A stretch of 64,000 nucleotides of DNA from positions 1,278,154 to 1,342,153 of the forward strand of contig NW_020954617.1 in assembly GCF_900497805.2 (NCBI RefSeq). The letters are read 5' to 3'. The notes under the pieces are model-generated. The model ran no database searches. It was given only the letters and a program-made list of their open reading frames with translations, and had not been told where the DNA came from. Every line of letters begins with the position of its first letter. Within the stretch, counting starts at the first letter, position 1. Both the position numbers and the translations under genes were made by a program. The stretch comes from Vombatus ursinus (lineage: Eukaryota > Chordata > Mammalia > Diprotodontia > Vombatidae). Shown piece by piece: positions 12,190 through 20,886 of the stretch.

Positions 12190-12410
12190 TTTTTATTATT
12201 TGTAATAATGACTCTCATTTATATGGCCCTTCATGATTTATAGAGAACTTCTACACAACAACCTTGGCAACTATAAAACCATTTTACAGATAAGGAGGTT
12301 GAAGCTAAGACAAGTGACTTGCTTATGGCCACACATCTAATAAGCAGCAGAGCTAGGAGTTGAGTCTGGGTTCAAACTAAGTCCTCTCTATAACCAGGTT
12401 TGAGATTAGT
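12190..12410 (-). repeat. MIR SINE
   Basis: Antisense MIR: 'actctcatttatatggccct', 'acaacaaccttggcaactat', 'accattttacagataaggag', 'ggccacacatctaataagca', then a decayed head to about 12410. Confidence 0.82.
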
Positions 12411-12690
12411 GTCAATCAAAACTCTTAAGTCTTGATGACGTGATATGCCATGCCCTCTCCATCTTCTAATAGTCCAGGTGATTTAAAAAAATTATGTAGA
12501 ATTTTTCACTTATACCTATTAAATTTCATCATCTTTTTTTAAGTCTACTGTTAACAATATATCCAAAAGTTTTCTTCAATTTTGATGTTATCAATCAACA
12601 TGTTAACTATCTCTTCTCACTTCACGCTATTTATAAATTTAAGAATCATGTTTGGTAAATCATCAACCCAGTCAAATAAAGGCTTTTGTT

Positions 12691-13537
12691 AAATATTTTC
12701 CGCAATTAAATATATTTATAGGACTTGGTTGGAAGGTAGCATATAACATAAATGAGAGTTATGCAAAACTGATCAATAAATAAATTACAAGATATTGAAA
12801 AATCATTCTTGTTGCACATGCCCTAGCATAGGGTAAATGCATTAACATAAACAAATTTAAACATTATTGTTAGGAATAATGCTCTAGGAATCATAATAAA
12901 AATGCTTTCCCTAGTCATATACAGAAATTTATTTTAGAAGTGATTCCCATTAATTCTGCAGGAACAAATTTGTTTGTACAGTAGAAGTCCTACATCAGAT
13001 AGACATTGAGAAATGAAATGTGGTTTAATTAAGTTTCTATAACTGGAGCTGATCATTTTTGTTTTGTTCTCAAATGGTGAGCACTTAAATAGTTCAACCC
13101 ACTTTGAAGTTAACACTTTATTAAGATGAATAGGGGAAATTCACACCTCTCTTGGTGTTAAATTGTTCCAGGCTGTCTGGCTTCCCAGCAGTTTATAAGA
13201 CAGTGGTGCATTGATTTATAGCAGTAAGACTACCTTGGCAACCAGAAGGGCTAGATATTTTATTATTTGTTAACTGAAATCTTAGATTCTGCAGAACACA
13301 GCAAAATCTGTGATGAAAAGAGCCTTCTTTCATGTACTCTTGTCCTCGTATACACAGTTCATGTGAAGGTTTAAGTAAATGATCTAACAAAAAAGATGTC
13401 CTTAAAGAAGATAAGGTCAGATTCACTCCCAGTGTGTATGACTGTCTGACATCACTTGCTGAGCTCCAAGGCACTCCTGCCTATACCAATATATGTTGTT
13501 GATATGTGTATCAATATCACAGAAACAGCTCCATAGT
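12691..13537. other. no recognised gene
   Basis: AT-rich DNA. No repeat or coding signal that I can name. Confidence 0.45.
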
Positions 13538-13692
13538 GGGGGCAGCTAGGTGGCGCAGTGGATAGAGCACCGGCCCTGAAGTCAGGAGGACCTGAGTTCA
13601 AAAACAGCCTCAGACCAAACACTTGACGCTTATTAGCTGTGTGACCTTGGGCAAGTCACTTAACCCCAATTGCCTCACCAAGAAAAAAAAAA
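13538..13692 (+). repeat. short A-tailed SINE (WSINE1-like), full length
   Basis: Head 'gggcagctaggtggcgcagt', 'tagagcaccggccctgaagt', CORE 'tagctgtgtgaccttgggca', end 'cccaattgcctcaccaag' and an A-rich tail. The flanks 'agaaacagctccatagt' and 'agaaatggttccatagt' form an imperfect 17-bp target duplication. Confidence 0.93.
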
Positions 13693-13929
13693 AGAAATGG
13701 TTCCATAGTTATCATATTGCAGGGTTTTTTTTTTAAAGAAAATTATAAGTCCTTTGTGAAATTTTATAAAAAACTATATTACCCTTGGTTTATTCAGTTA
13801 TGTTGCTTATCAAAAGTGTGAAACAAAAATTGTTTTAGGACATATTTTGCTTCTAAATTCCAGATACAAGGGAGAGAAGGAAGGGAGCAGGAAAAGAGCA
13901 AAAGAGAGAGAAAGAGAGAACCAGTTCCA

Positions 13930-14011
13930 GCACCATCTTCTGTGGGAGGCTTTCTCTGGTCCCCTCAGGTTTCTTGTGTTTGTATCCTCAGCTTCTGGTA
14001 TTGTGCCTAGG
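13930..14011 (+). repeat. L2 LINE 3' fragment
   Basis: L2 phrases 'ccatcttctgtgggaggctt' and 'tgtttgtatcctcagcttct' run into 'ggtattgtgcctag', a decayed 'cacagtgcctgg'. It abuts a hAT terminus at 14012. Confidence 0.6.
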
Positions 14012-14099
14012 CAAGGGTGGGGAACCTGCAGCCTGGAGGCAACATGTGACCTTCTAGGTTCTTGGGTGCAGCCTTTTGACTGAGTCCAAGTTTTACAGA
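13992..14099 (+). repeat. direct repeat, copy A (108 bp)
   Basis: Aligns without gaps to 14951-15058, with 8 mismatches by eye (about 93% identical). The duplicated unit begins in L2-derived sequence ('cttctggtattgtgcctagg') and runs into the hAT half, so it is a copied local segment rather than two independent insertions. Confidence 0.93.
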
Positions 14100-14107
14100 A
14101 CAAATCC
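14012..14107 (+). mobile_element. hAT-type non-autonomous element, one half only
   Basis: Terminus 'caagggtggggaacctgcag' followed by 'cttttgactgagtccaag' and 'ttttacagaacaaatccttt'. It resembles a repeat whose termini begin CAGGGGTGGGGAACCTG. The right half is absent because a SINE (14109-14266) follows. Confidence 0.72.
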
Positions 14108-14108
14108 T

Positions 14109-14266
14109 TTTATTTATTTATTTATTTTTAGGCAGTTGGGATTCAATGACCTACCCAGGGTCACACAGCTAGTAAGTGTCAAGTGTTTGGTCTGAGGCTG
14201 GATTTGAACTCAGTTCCTCCTGACTTCAGGGCTGATGCTCTATCCACTGTGTCACCTAGCTGCCCC
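14109..14266 (-). repeat. short A-tailed SINE (WSINE1-like)
   Basis: Antisense: T-rich tail 'tttatttatttatttttagg', 'tcacacagctagtaagtgtc', head 'tctatccactgtgtcaccta' and 'gctgcccc'. It lies directly against the hAT half on its left. Confidence 0.9.
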
Positions 14267-14429
14267 ATGTGAATTATTTCTTAACCATATAGGGTTAAAC
14301 CATGTTGAGATAGCCTAGGAAGTTAACAACCACATATAGATAGCATCATTTTTTAGGAGTTGCACACAATTGACTCACAATGAAATTCTGGCACATCACA
14401 TCCACATCTAAGATGAAGATTTATGATCA

Positions 14430-14470
14430 ATCAATCAACAAGCAGATATTAAGTGCCTACCAAGTTCTAG
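14430..14470 (-). repeat. L2 LINE 3' end fragment
   Basis: Antisense L2 terminus 'caatcaatcaacaagcagat', 'attaagtgcctaccaagttc', cut short by the next hAT element. Confidence 0.65.
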
Positions 14471-14473
14471 GGC

Positions 14474-14586
14474 CAGGGGTGGGGAACCTGGGGTCTGGAG
14501 GCCACAGGTGGCCCTCAAGGTCCTCAAATGTGGCCCTTTGACTGAATCCAAACTTCACGGAAGGAATCCCCTTAATAAAAGGATTT
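14474..14586 (+). mobile_element. hAT-type non-autonomous element, one half
   Basis: Starts with the intact terminus 'caggggtggggaacctgggg', then 'ggccctttgactgaatccaa' and 'ccccttaataaaaggatttg'. It is the same family as 14012-14107 and has no visible right terminus. Confidence 0.75.
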
Positions 14587-14718
14587 GAATTTAAGTATGA
14601 ATGAATAAATAAATAAAAGCATTTACCAAGTTTACTATGTGAAAGCTAGGGTTAGCTAGGTGGCTAACTAGGAACACTGGGTCTGGAGTCAGGAGGACCT
14701 GAATTCAAATTCGGCATC
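14585..14718 (+). repeat. inverted repeat, left arm (134 bp)
   Basis: Its reverse complement is found at 15057-15190 with three mismatches and no gaps by eye (about 98%). The arm contains L2-terminus-like sequence ('aaaagcatttaccaagttta') and the head of a MIR/SINE ('gttagctaggtggctaacta'). The loop between arms is 338 bp. Confidence 0.95.
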
Positions 14719-14882
14719 ACTTACTAGTTTTGTGACCTTATGTAAGTCATTTAATCTGTATGCCTCAGTTTCCTCAACTATAAAATGGGAAGAATAACAG
14801 CGCCTACCTTACAGGGTTGTTGTGAAGGTCAAATGAGATAATATTTGTAAAGCCTTAGCACAGTGCCTGGTACACATCCCTT
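14645..14882 (+). repeat. MIR SINE
   Basis: Sense MIR: 'gggtctggagtcaggaggac', 'actagttttgtgaccttatg', 'tgcctcagtttcctcaacta', 'tgtgaaggtcaaatgagata', 'cacagtgcctggtacacatc'. Confidence 0.88.
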
Positions 14883-14950
14883 ACCCCTTCCCTTATGTGC
14901 CAAACAAGGTGATAAGCACTGGGCATACAAATATGAGAACAAAACTGTCC
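14883..14950 (-). repeat. L2 LINE 3' UTR fragment
   Basis: Antisense L2: 'ttatgtgccaaacaaggtga', 'taagcactgggcatacaaat', 'acaaaactgtccc'. It is interrupted at 14951 by the copied segment. Confidence 0.6.
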
Positions 14951-15058
14951 CTTCTGGTATTGTGCCTAGGCAAGGGCGAGGAACCTGCATCCTGGAGGCA
15001 ACATGTAACCTACTAGGTCCTTGGGTGCGGCTTTTTGACTGAGTCCAAGTTTTACAGA
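14951..15058 (+). repeat. direct repeat, copy B (108 bp)
   Basis: Gapless copy of 13992-14099. It ends two bases into the right arm of the inverted repeat, so the two duplications share a junction with a 2-bp overlap ('ga' at 15057-15058). Confidence 0.93.
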
Positions 15059-15190
15059 TGCCGAATTTGAATTCACGTCCTCCTGACTCCAGATCCAGTG
15101 TTCCTAGTTAGCCACCTAGCTAACCCTAGCTTTCACATAGTAAACTTAGTAAATGCTTTTATTTATTTATTCATTCATACTTAAATTCAA
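15057..15190 (-). repeat. inverted repeat, right arm (134 bp)
   Basis: Reverse complement of 14585-14718 with three mismatches by eye. It carries an inverted copy of the MIR head at 14645-14718 and of the adjacent L2-like and hAT-flanking bases. Confidence 0.95.
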
Positions 15191-15262
15191 TTAAAATATT
15201 TATTAGACATGCATTATGTGCAGTGCACTGCTCTTATTGCTGGGGGAGAGCATACCATAGTA
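15191..15262 (-). repeat. L2 LINE 3' end fragment, probable
   Basis: Decayed antisense L2: 'atatttattagacatgcatt', 'atgtgcagtgcactgctctt', 'attgctggggg'. Confidence 0.5.
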
Positions 15263-16080
15263 CTATCAAAGTCAATAGTGGAAATGTAAATATTTCAGCT
15301 AAAGGTCTCTGTAGGAAAACATCTTTCACGTTTATTTCAAAAATGCTTTTATTCACATCTCTACCATCTTTGAATTTCTGAAAATCCTAAAGCCTGGAAA
15401 TAGTCAAATAGAAAAAGAGTGAATACGTTTCTTATTATTTATGCATGTATGATTCTCAAATGGTTTAAAGCTAGATCCTGTCCCTTTTCCTTGCACAAAC
15501 TCCCTTTTAATCCTTGAAATCCCTTCTTAAAAGTTTAGAACACAGTTCTTTTACAAAGCTTCTAAGCATTGATTTTCTTCAGACCCCGGCTGCCCCTTTG
15601 CCTTTGCTCTTCAGCTTTTATCTGGCACATTGTACACATTTGAGGTAGGCTTGAACCCCCCCCAGGAGCCTTGTCTTTTATTTGCTTGTTAAGTGTCATG
15701 TACACCTACGACTCCTTATAAATAAATAATCATCATCATCTTGGGATGAAAATAAAAACATTTGAATGTCAACCTTTTGAACCAGCTCTCTTTCTCTGAA
15801 TATGCCTCAGAGATTTATTCATATAAAATTTAAGGAAACCTCTCAACAATTATTTTATTCAAGTAAAGAAATTAAACTAATATATCACCTTGAATCTGAG
15901 CAATTTTTTCCCCTAAGAAATATAAACATACCCATCTCATTTTTTGGAGTAGTCTGTCCCTGAGTGTATGTGTTCCAGCCAAATATTTTAAATAGATAGG
16001 CATTAATAAATTTCATTAATTAGAGTTCTGTTAATCCTGCTCTTATCAAGAACAACCCCGGTTTGATTGGAAGTATCAAT
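15263..16080. other. no recognised gene
   Basis: No clear element, although 15470-15660 has L2-like phrases in sense ('cttttaatccttgaaatccc', 'gctctt cagcttttatctgg') that are too decayed to call. Confidence 0.35.
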
Positions 16081-16302
16081 AAAATAATAATAGCTTATAT
16101 TATATAGTGTTTTGTGGTTAACAAAATACTCTTCTTACAATGTCGCGCATAGGTAGACAGGATGAGAAAACTGAGGGAGAGTTTAATCAGCGTGCTCACA
16201 GCCACACAGTAAGTAAATGCCATATCTGGGATTCAGATCCAGATCTCCTTATTCTAGGTGAGCATTCTTTCCACTACATCTTTCTGCCTCGGGACGGGGT
16301 GG
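16081..16302 (-). repeat. MIR SINE
   Basis: Antisense MIR: 'taataatagcttatattata', 'gatgagaaaactgagggaga', 'ctcacagccacacagtaagt', 'cattctttccactacatctt'. Confidence 0.85.
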
Positions 16303-16464
16303 GGGGGAGAGGGAGATTGACCAAGCATGATTCACTGTGCCAGTTCCAAGATCTATGGAAATTCAAATACATATTATTCATTGATAGGCAATACTGACTG
16401 AAAAGAAGCCCAAGCACTTCAATCCAAATGAATGATTAACACTAATAATAGAAGTGAAAATAGG

Positions 16465-17090
16465 ATCTTGAGGACCTGTTTAGTGGTCTTCCTGCCTCAG
16501 GTCTCTCCCTACCCCAATCCATCCTCCACTAAGCTGTCAAATTGATCTTCCTAAAGTCCAGGCCCAACCATATCACTGTCTCTCCTATTCTATAAACTCC
16601 AGCAGTCAATTACCTCCAGGAACAAATAGAAAGTCTTTTGTTTGGCTTGTAAAGCCTTTAGTAACCTGGCTGTTTCCTATCTTTCCACTCACCTTACATG
16701 TTATTCCCCTCCTCAGTGACCCAGCCCCACTTTGCTGTCCCTTGCATGTGGACACAACCCCTAATTTGTCCTACATAGATGTTATTTGCATGTTGTCTCC
16801 TCTGTTAGATGGTGAGCTCCTTGACAGCGAGAACTGTTTTTCACTTTTCTTAGCAAAGTCCTTAGCAGAGTGCCTGGTACATAGTTGGTGCTTAATAAAT
16901 GCTAGTTGTGGGGTAGCTAGGTGGTGCAGTGGATAGCACGCTGGCCCTGGAGTCCGGAGGACCTGATTTCAAATCCAGCCTCAAACAAAAAACTTGACAC
17001 TTACTAACTGTGTTACCCTAGGCAAGTCACTTAACCCTAATTGCCTAAAATATAAATAAATAAATAAATACAAGTTGACTGACTGAACAA
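16465..17090 (+). repeat. L2 LINE 3' part, split by a SINE near its very end
   Basis: Sense L2: 'gtggtcttcctgcctcaggt', 'gtcaaattgatcttcctaaa', 'gatggtgagctccttgacag', 'gagtgcctggtacatagttg', 'gcttaataaatgctagttg'. It resumes after the SINE with 'aagttgactgactga' at 17072-17086. Confidence 0.88.
16909..17067 (+). repeat. short SINE (WSINE1-like) inserted in the L2 terminus
   Basis: Head 'gggtagctaggtggtgcagt', CORE 'taactgtgttaccctaggca', tail of (ataa)n. The flanks 'aatgctagttg' (ending 16908) and 'aatacaagttg' (ending 17077) are a decayed target duplication, 8 of 11 matching. Confidence 0.9.
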
Positions 17091-17689
17091 ATTTGCCCAC
17101 TCATATTATCTGTTGCAGACATCAACCTGTTTACTATCAAGCTATAATATATCAATCATTATTTGTGTATATAAAATATTACCATTATTATATACTTATG
17201 ACCTCATGGCACACTCATAATTATCCTTTTAAATTATATACATGATCAGAAATATTTCCTGCTCGTTCTTTATTCCTTCCACCTTTGCTATTGCCAGGAA
17301 AAGAGGGAGATAGCATGTAGTTAAATTAGATTATATCTCCATAACCAAACTGGAACCATATGGACTCTACTACTATCTGAACTATTCCTGAGGAACTTAT
17401 TTCCCTTGCCATTTGATGAGTTGTGAAATATTAACTTTCTCACACAATCTAACATTGTAATCTATTATGTTGTTATATACTTGTTGAAAATGATTTTGTG
17501 TTTTATCTGATTTTGTATCTCTGGATTTAACATAATACCTTGCACCGAGTAGGTACATTTTTTTGGTTTTTGTTTTAGACCATATTATAATGGCACTTGT
17601 CAGAGATATTATTTGCTGTAGATCATGTCCATTAGATTAAAGGACCAATGATAAGTATACTTACTAAGCAGCTACTATAGTATATTTTT
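17091..17689. other. no recognised gene
   Basis: AT-rich unassigned sequence. Confidence 0.45.
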
Positions 17690-17870
17690 ATTTTAGACTT
17701 GGAAGGGACATTAAAGATCATAATTTTTTCTTAAGACGAAGACAGGACCAGAGAGGTTAAGTAATGTGTCCCAAGTCACACAGCTAGTAAAACAATTAAG
17801 CTGTGACACTGACCCAGGTTCTCTGGACCTAAGAGTCTAATAATCTTTATATTGCACCTCCCCAGTTTGA
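17690..17870 (-). repeat. MIR SINE variant
   Basis: Antisense: 'tagacttggaagggacatta', 'accagagaggttaagtaatg', 'caagtcacacagctagtaaa', 'acccaggttctctggaccta', 'atattgcacctcccc'. Confidence 0.78.
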
Positions 17871-18061
17871 GTTCTACAAATCAGTTCATGGGAAGACTGA
17901 GAACATGATGCCCAGTGAGGAATATTATATGGAAGAAAGACTGTGAGGGGCCACTTTGCAAAGTATTGTTTAGTGACCCAGAAGTTAAATTTTTGACACC
18001 TCTAGAAATTGCTTTGCTAGGTTATAATAATGTTGAAATAGCTGGAGCTATAATAGTCTAG

Positions 18062-18292
18062 CTGCTAGCAGCTAGGTGATGCCATAGTGCACACAGTGCC
18101 AGGCCTAGGTTCAGGAAGACTTCTTCCTGAGTTCAAATCTAGCCTCAGGCACTTACTGTTGCCCTCAGTTTCCTCATCTATAAAATGAACTGGAGAAGAA
18201 AATGACAAACCACTCCAGTATCTTTGCCAAGAAAACCCCAAATGGGGTTATGAAGAGTTGGACATGACTGAAAACTACTGAATAACAACTGC
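18062..18292 (+). repeat. MAR1-type CORE-SINE, internally deleted
   Basis: Head 'agcagctaggtgatgccata', 'gagttcaaatctagcctcag', then 'aactggagaagaaaatgaca', 'ccactccagtatctttgcca', 'gaagagttggacatgactga' and an (aac) end. Part of the CORE ('tgtgtgaccctgggc') is missing. Confidence 0.88.
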
Positions 18293-18539
18293 AGTCTAGT
18301 GTTGGCATCCTTGCTAAGTTGTGCAAACATGGCTTTATCCAAGATAAAATGGGAATTAGAAATGCTGTTTTGACTATAATTTTATTTGTTATTAATACTT
18401 TTTAACTGTTCAATATTATGTTTTATAAATGAAAGAAGTAAAAGATTCACTTAGAGATTGCCCTTTGTTTTTTAGTTATGCTAAAAAAAAAATCCCTCAG
18501 TGGAATCTTCTGGTTCAAATGAGATATCTTGGTTTCCTC

Positions 18540-18660
18540 ATTTAATGCACTAATTATCCTCTCCTTGCAGTGCAGTGTTAAGCTAATTAGCTCAACACTG
18601 TCATCCAGTTGTCAAATCAGCACGTAGTTCAATTAATCTTATCTTTGCCACCCAATACCC
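18540..18660. promoter_or_regulatory. candidate regulatory stretch with homeodomain-type motifs
   Basis: A 28-bp near-palindrome at 18573-18600 has arms cagtgtt/aacactg and the perfect centre gctaattagc. Close by are 'aatgcactaattatcc' and 'agttcaattaatctt', all containing TAAT/ATTA cores of the kind bound by homeodomain proteins. No repeat family explains the stretch. Motif presence is seen; any regulatory role is inference, since conservation and activity cannot be checked here. Confidence 0.3.
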
Positions 18661-18878
18661 TTCCATAAAAGTGAACAATGGCTGGGTGTTCCATTTCATC
18701 AATCTTGTGTCACAGTGACTGCTCTACACTGAAGTGTTTCTGAGTTTGGAGGATTCTGTTTTTGAAAATTGGCTTGCTGACCAAAACCAATCAGGACCAC
18801 ATTCATTTCTTTAACTAATGAACTATACCTACTTGGTGGGAATATTGATACTTACATTGATTTTCAGTATCACAGAAG
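18661..18878 (+). other. candidate non-coding or untranslated first exon ending at a strong splice donor
   Basis: The sequence ends cagaag|gtaagt (GT at 18879-18880), a near-perfect vertebrate splice donor, and lies just downstream of the homeodomain-rich stretch, with 'ccataaaag' at 18663 as a weak TATA-like string. An ATG in good context ('acaatgg', 18678) opens only 21 codons before a stop at 18741, so it would be an upstream ORF at best. An alternative acceptor-like 'cattgattttcag' ends at 18867, which would give an 11-base microexon. A donor match alone is weak evidence. Confidence 0.2.
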
Positions 18879-19011
18879 GTAAGTCATATTATTTTTGTAG
18901 ATTTCAATTAAAAGAGAAATAATTTTATAACAATTTCCTGCAAGACTCAGAATTAAATTCTGGACATTTGCACAGTGTAATTAAAATACTTTGTGTTGTT
19001 TTGAAGTTACA

Positions 19012-19205
19012 TAGGATCATAGCTCTAAGACCTAGAAGTGACTTTAGAGGTCATTGAATCCAACTCTCTTATTTTACAAAAGAGAAAACTGAAGTCCAGA
19101 GAGCTGTGACTCACCTACAGTCACATAGCTATATGACGGAGAATTATGAACTCGCGTTTTCATGACTCCAAGGTCAGTGCCCTATCCACTACCCCACTTC
19201 ATCCT
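19012..19205 (-). repeat. MIR SINE variant
   Basis: Antisense: 'ggatcatagctctaagacct', 'aggtcattgaatccaactct', 'acagtcacatagctatatga', 'gccctatccactaccccact'. Confidence 0.82.
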
Positions 19206-19229
19206 TGGTTTTGTGACATAGATGCATCT

Positions 19230-19490
19230 GGGAAAAGATCATTGGACAAGGAATCCAGAGATCCAGATTCTGTTTTCAGCTCTCTCACTAATTAGCTGAA
19301 TGAATTTGTAACAAGCTCTTGAGACATCAGAAAACCTGGATTCAGATTTTCTGCCATTTTCAAACACTGTATGAACCATCAAGTCAATCAACTTCTCTGA
19401 TCCTCTTTTCTCATCTGTAGAATAGTCAGGATGCTACTTGCATTACACATCCCTTAGACTTGTGAAATTCAACTGGAATGATTCTGTGTT
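19230..19490 (+). repeat. MIR SINE fragments (two adjacent, decayed)
   Basis: 'caaggaatccagagatccag' and 'ctctctcactaattagctga' mark a first head; 'cagaaaacctggattcagat', 'caacttctctgatcctcttt' and 'tctcatctgtagaatagtca' a second. Both are sense and decayed. Confidence 0.6.
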
Positions 19491-19514
19491 TTTTGTTCAA
19501 GAGGAGGGGAAGGG

Positions 19515-19735
19515 AAGGAACAAGCATTTATTAAGTGCCCACTATAAGCTAGGCACTGTGCTAAGCACTTTACAAATATTATCTCATTTTAAAGCACTAT
19601 ATAAATGTATATAGTTATCCCCATTATCATCATTAACATTATTAGTACTACTGTTATTATTTCAAATGAGAAGCTTTTGGGTTGGATGACCTCCAAAGTC
19701 CTTTCCAACCCCAACATTCTATGTTATATATAATG
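19515..19735 (-). repeat. L2/MIR 3'-end mixture
   Basis: 'acaagcatttattaagtgcc', 'taggcactgtgctaagcact' is an antisense L2 terminus. 'ttacaaatattatctcattt' and 'atccccattatcatcattaa' are antisense MIR. 'ggatgacctccaaagtcctt' at 19685 looks like a separate sense SINE/L3 terminus. Confidence 0.55.
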
Positions 19736-19984
19736 ACTATGAACATTTTATTGACCAATTTAAATTAGAAAGGTACTTAGAAGCTATAAGGCATTCAAGA
19801 AATACAATACTGATTTTTTCTAGGGGCATTAAGAATTGAAATTACATTTATAAGAATTATCTTATTTTATCTTTAACTTCATCCCCTGTATAATAGTTCA
19901 GTAGAATATGTTTGTTTAGTTAGGCTGATATAAAATATGCAAATACCATTACATATCACAAATAAATTATAGCTGAAGCTTATA

Positions 19985-20425
19985 ATAATGCTTTAAAGGT
20001 TACAAGATATTTTACAAATGTTATGTCATTTAATCCTTATAGGTGCAGATATTATTATTGCCATTTTATAGATAAGGGTCAAATGCAGAGAGGTTAAGTG
20101 ACTTGCTTGTTACTGAGGATTTTTCAGTCATGTCTGACTCTTCCTGACCCCATTTGGGGTTTCGTTGGCAGAAACACTGAAGTGGTTTGTCTTTTCCTTC
20201 TCCAGCTCATTTTACAGATGAGGGAACTGAGGCAAACAGGGTTAATGACTTGCTCTGGGTCACATAGCAAATATGTGTCTGAGGCCAGATTTGAACTCAG
20301 GAAGATGAGACTTATTGATGCCAGGCCCAATACTCTATCCACTGTGCCACTCAGCTGATCTTCAGTGACTTGCTATGGGGTTGCTATGGTTTGTACCACT
20401 TGGAACCAATTAGATAATATGCCTT
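19985..20425 (-). repeat. MIR SINE, split by a MAR1 insertion
   Basis: Antisense MIR 'aatgctttaaaggttacaag', 'gccattttatagataagggt', 'gcagagaggttaagtgactt' runs to 20107, is broken by MAR1, then resumes at 20375 with a short decayed head. Confidence 0.75.
20108..20363 (-). repeat. MAR1-type CORE-SINE, near full length, with perfect target duplication
   Basis: Antisense MAR1: 'tttttcagtcatgtctgact', 'ccatttggggtttcgttggc', 'ctccagctcattttacagat', 'tgaggccagatttgaactca', 'actctatccactgtgccact'. Flanked by perfect 11-bp copies of agtgacttgct (20097-20107 and 20364-20374). Confidence 0.95.
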
Positions 20426-20568
20426 AGAGGCAGCAGGTAGGTAAAGTGGTTAGAATGTTGGGCTTGTAGTTAGGAAGATTTGAGTTTAAATCTGGCCTGA
20501 GATAACTAACTGTGTGACCCTGGGAAAGTCACTTAACTTCTATTTGCCTCAGTTTCCCCATCTATAAA

Positions 20569-20818
20569 GGAAAGGTAGGTGGCTCAGTGGATAGAGTTCT
20601 GGGCCTAGAATCAGGAAAACCTGAGTTCAAATCCAACCTCAGATATTTACTAGCTATGTGACCCTGGGCAAGCCACTTAACCTGGTTTGCCTCTATTTCC
20701 TCATCTGTAAAGTGAGCTGGAGAAGGAAATGGCAAACTACTCCAATATCTTTGCCAACAAAACCGCAGATGGGGTTACAAAGAGTCAGATGTGACTGAAA
20801 CAACACAACAACAACAAT
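20569..20818 (+). repeat. MAR1-type CORE-SINE nested in a MIR
   Basis: 'ggtaggtggctcagtggata', 'tagctatgtgaccctgggca', 'ggcaaactactccaatatct', 'ttacaaagagtcagatgtga', then (aca)n. The flanking copies of ccatctataaa (20558-20568 and 20819-20829) are a perfect 11-bp target duplication. Confidence 0.95.
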
Positions 20819-20886
20819 CCATCTATAAAATGGGGATAATAATACCACCTTGCAGGGTTATTGTGAGGATCAAGTGATGTATTAAT

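Larger units (their letters stand above)
11575..12690 (-). repeat. L3/CR1-clade LINE, antisense, interrupted by a SINE and a MIR
   Basis: Antisense L3/CR1 phrases in order: 'ttggatggctctaattgttg', 'atgcttccttatacctagct', 'attggaggacaagcaagtct', 'agttgtcaatgtttctctta', then after later insertions 'acttatacctattaaatttc' at about 12510 and a more decayed tail to about 12690. A short SINE (12015-12118) and a MIR (12190-12410) split it, so the L3 is older than both. Confidence 0.72.
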
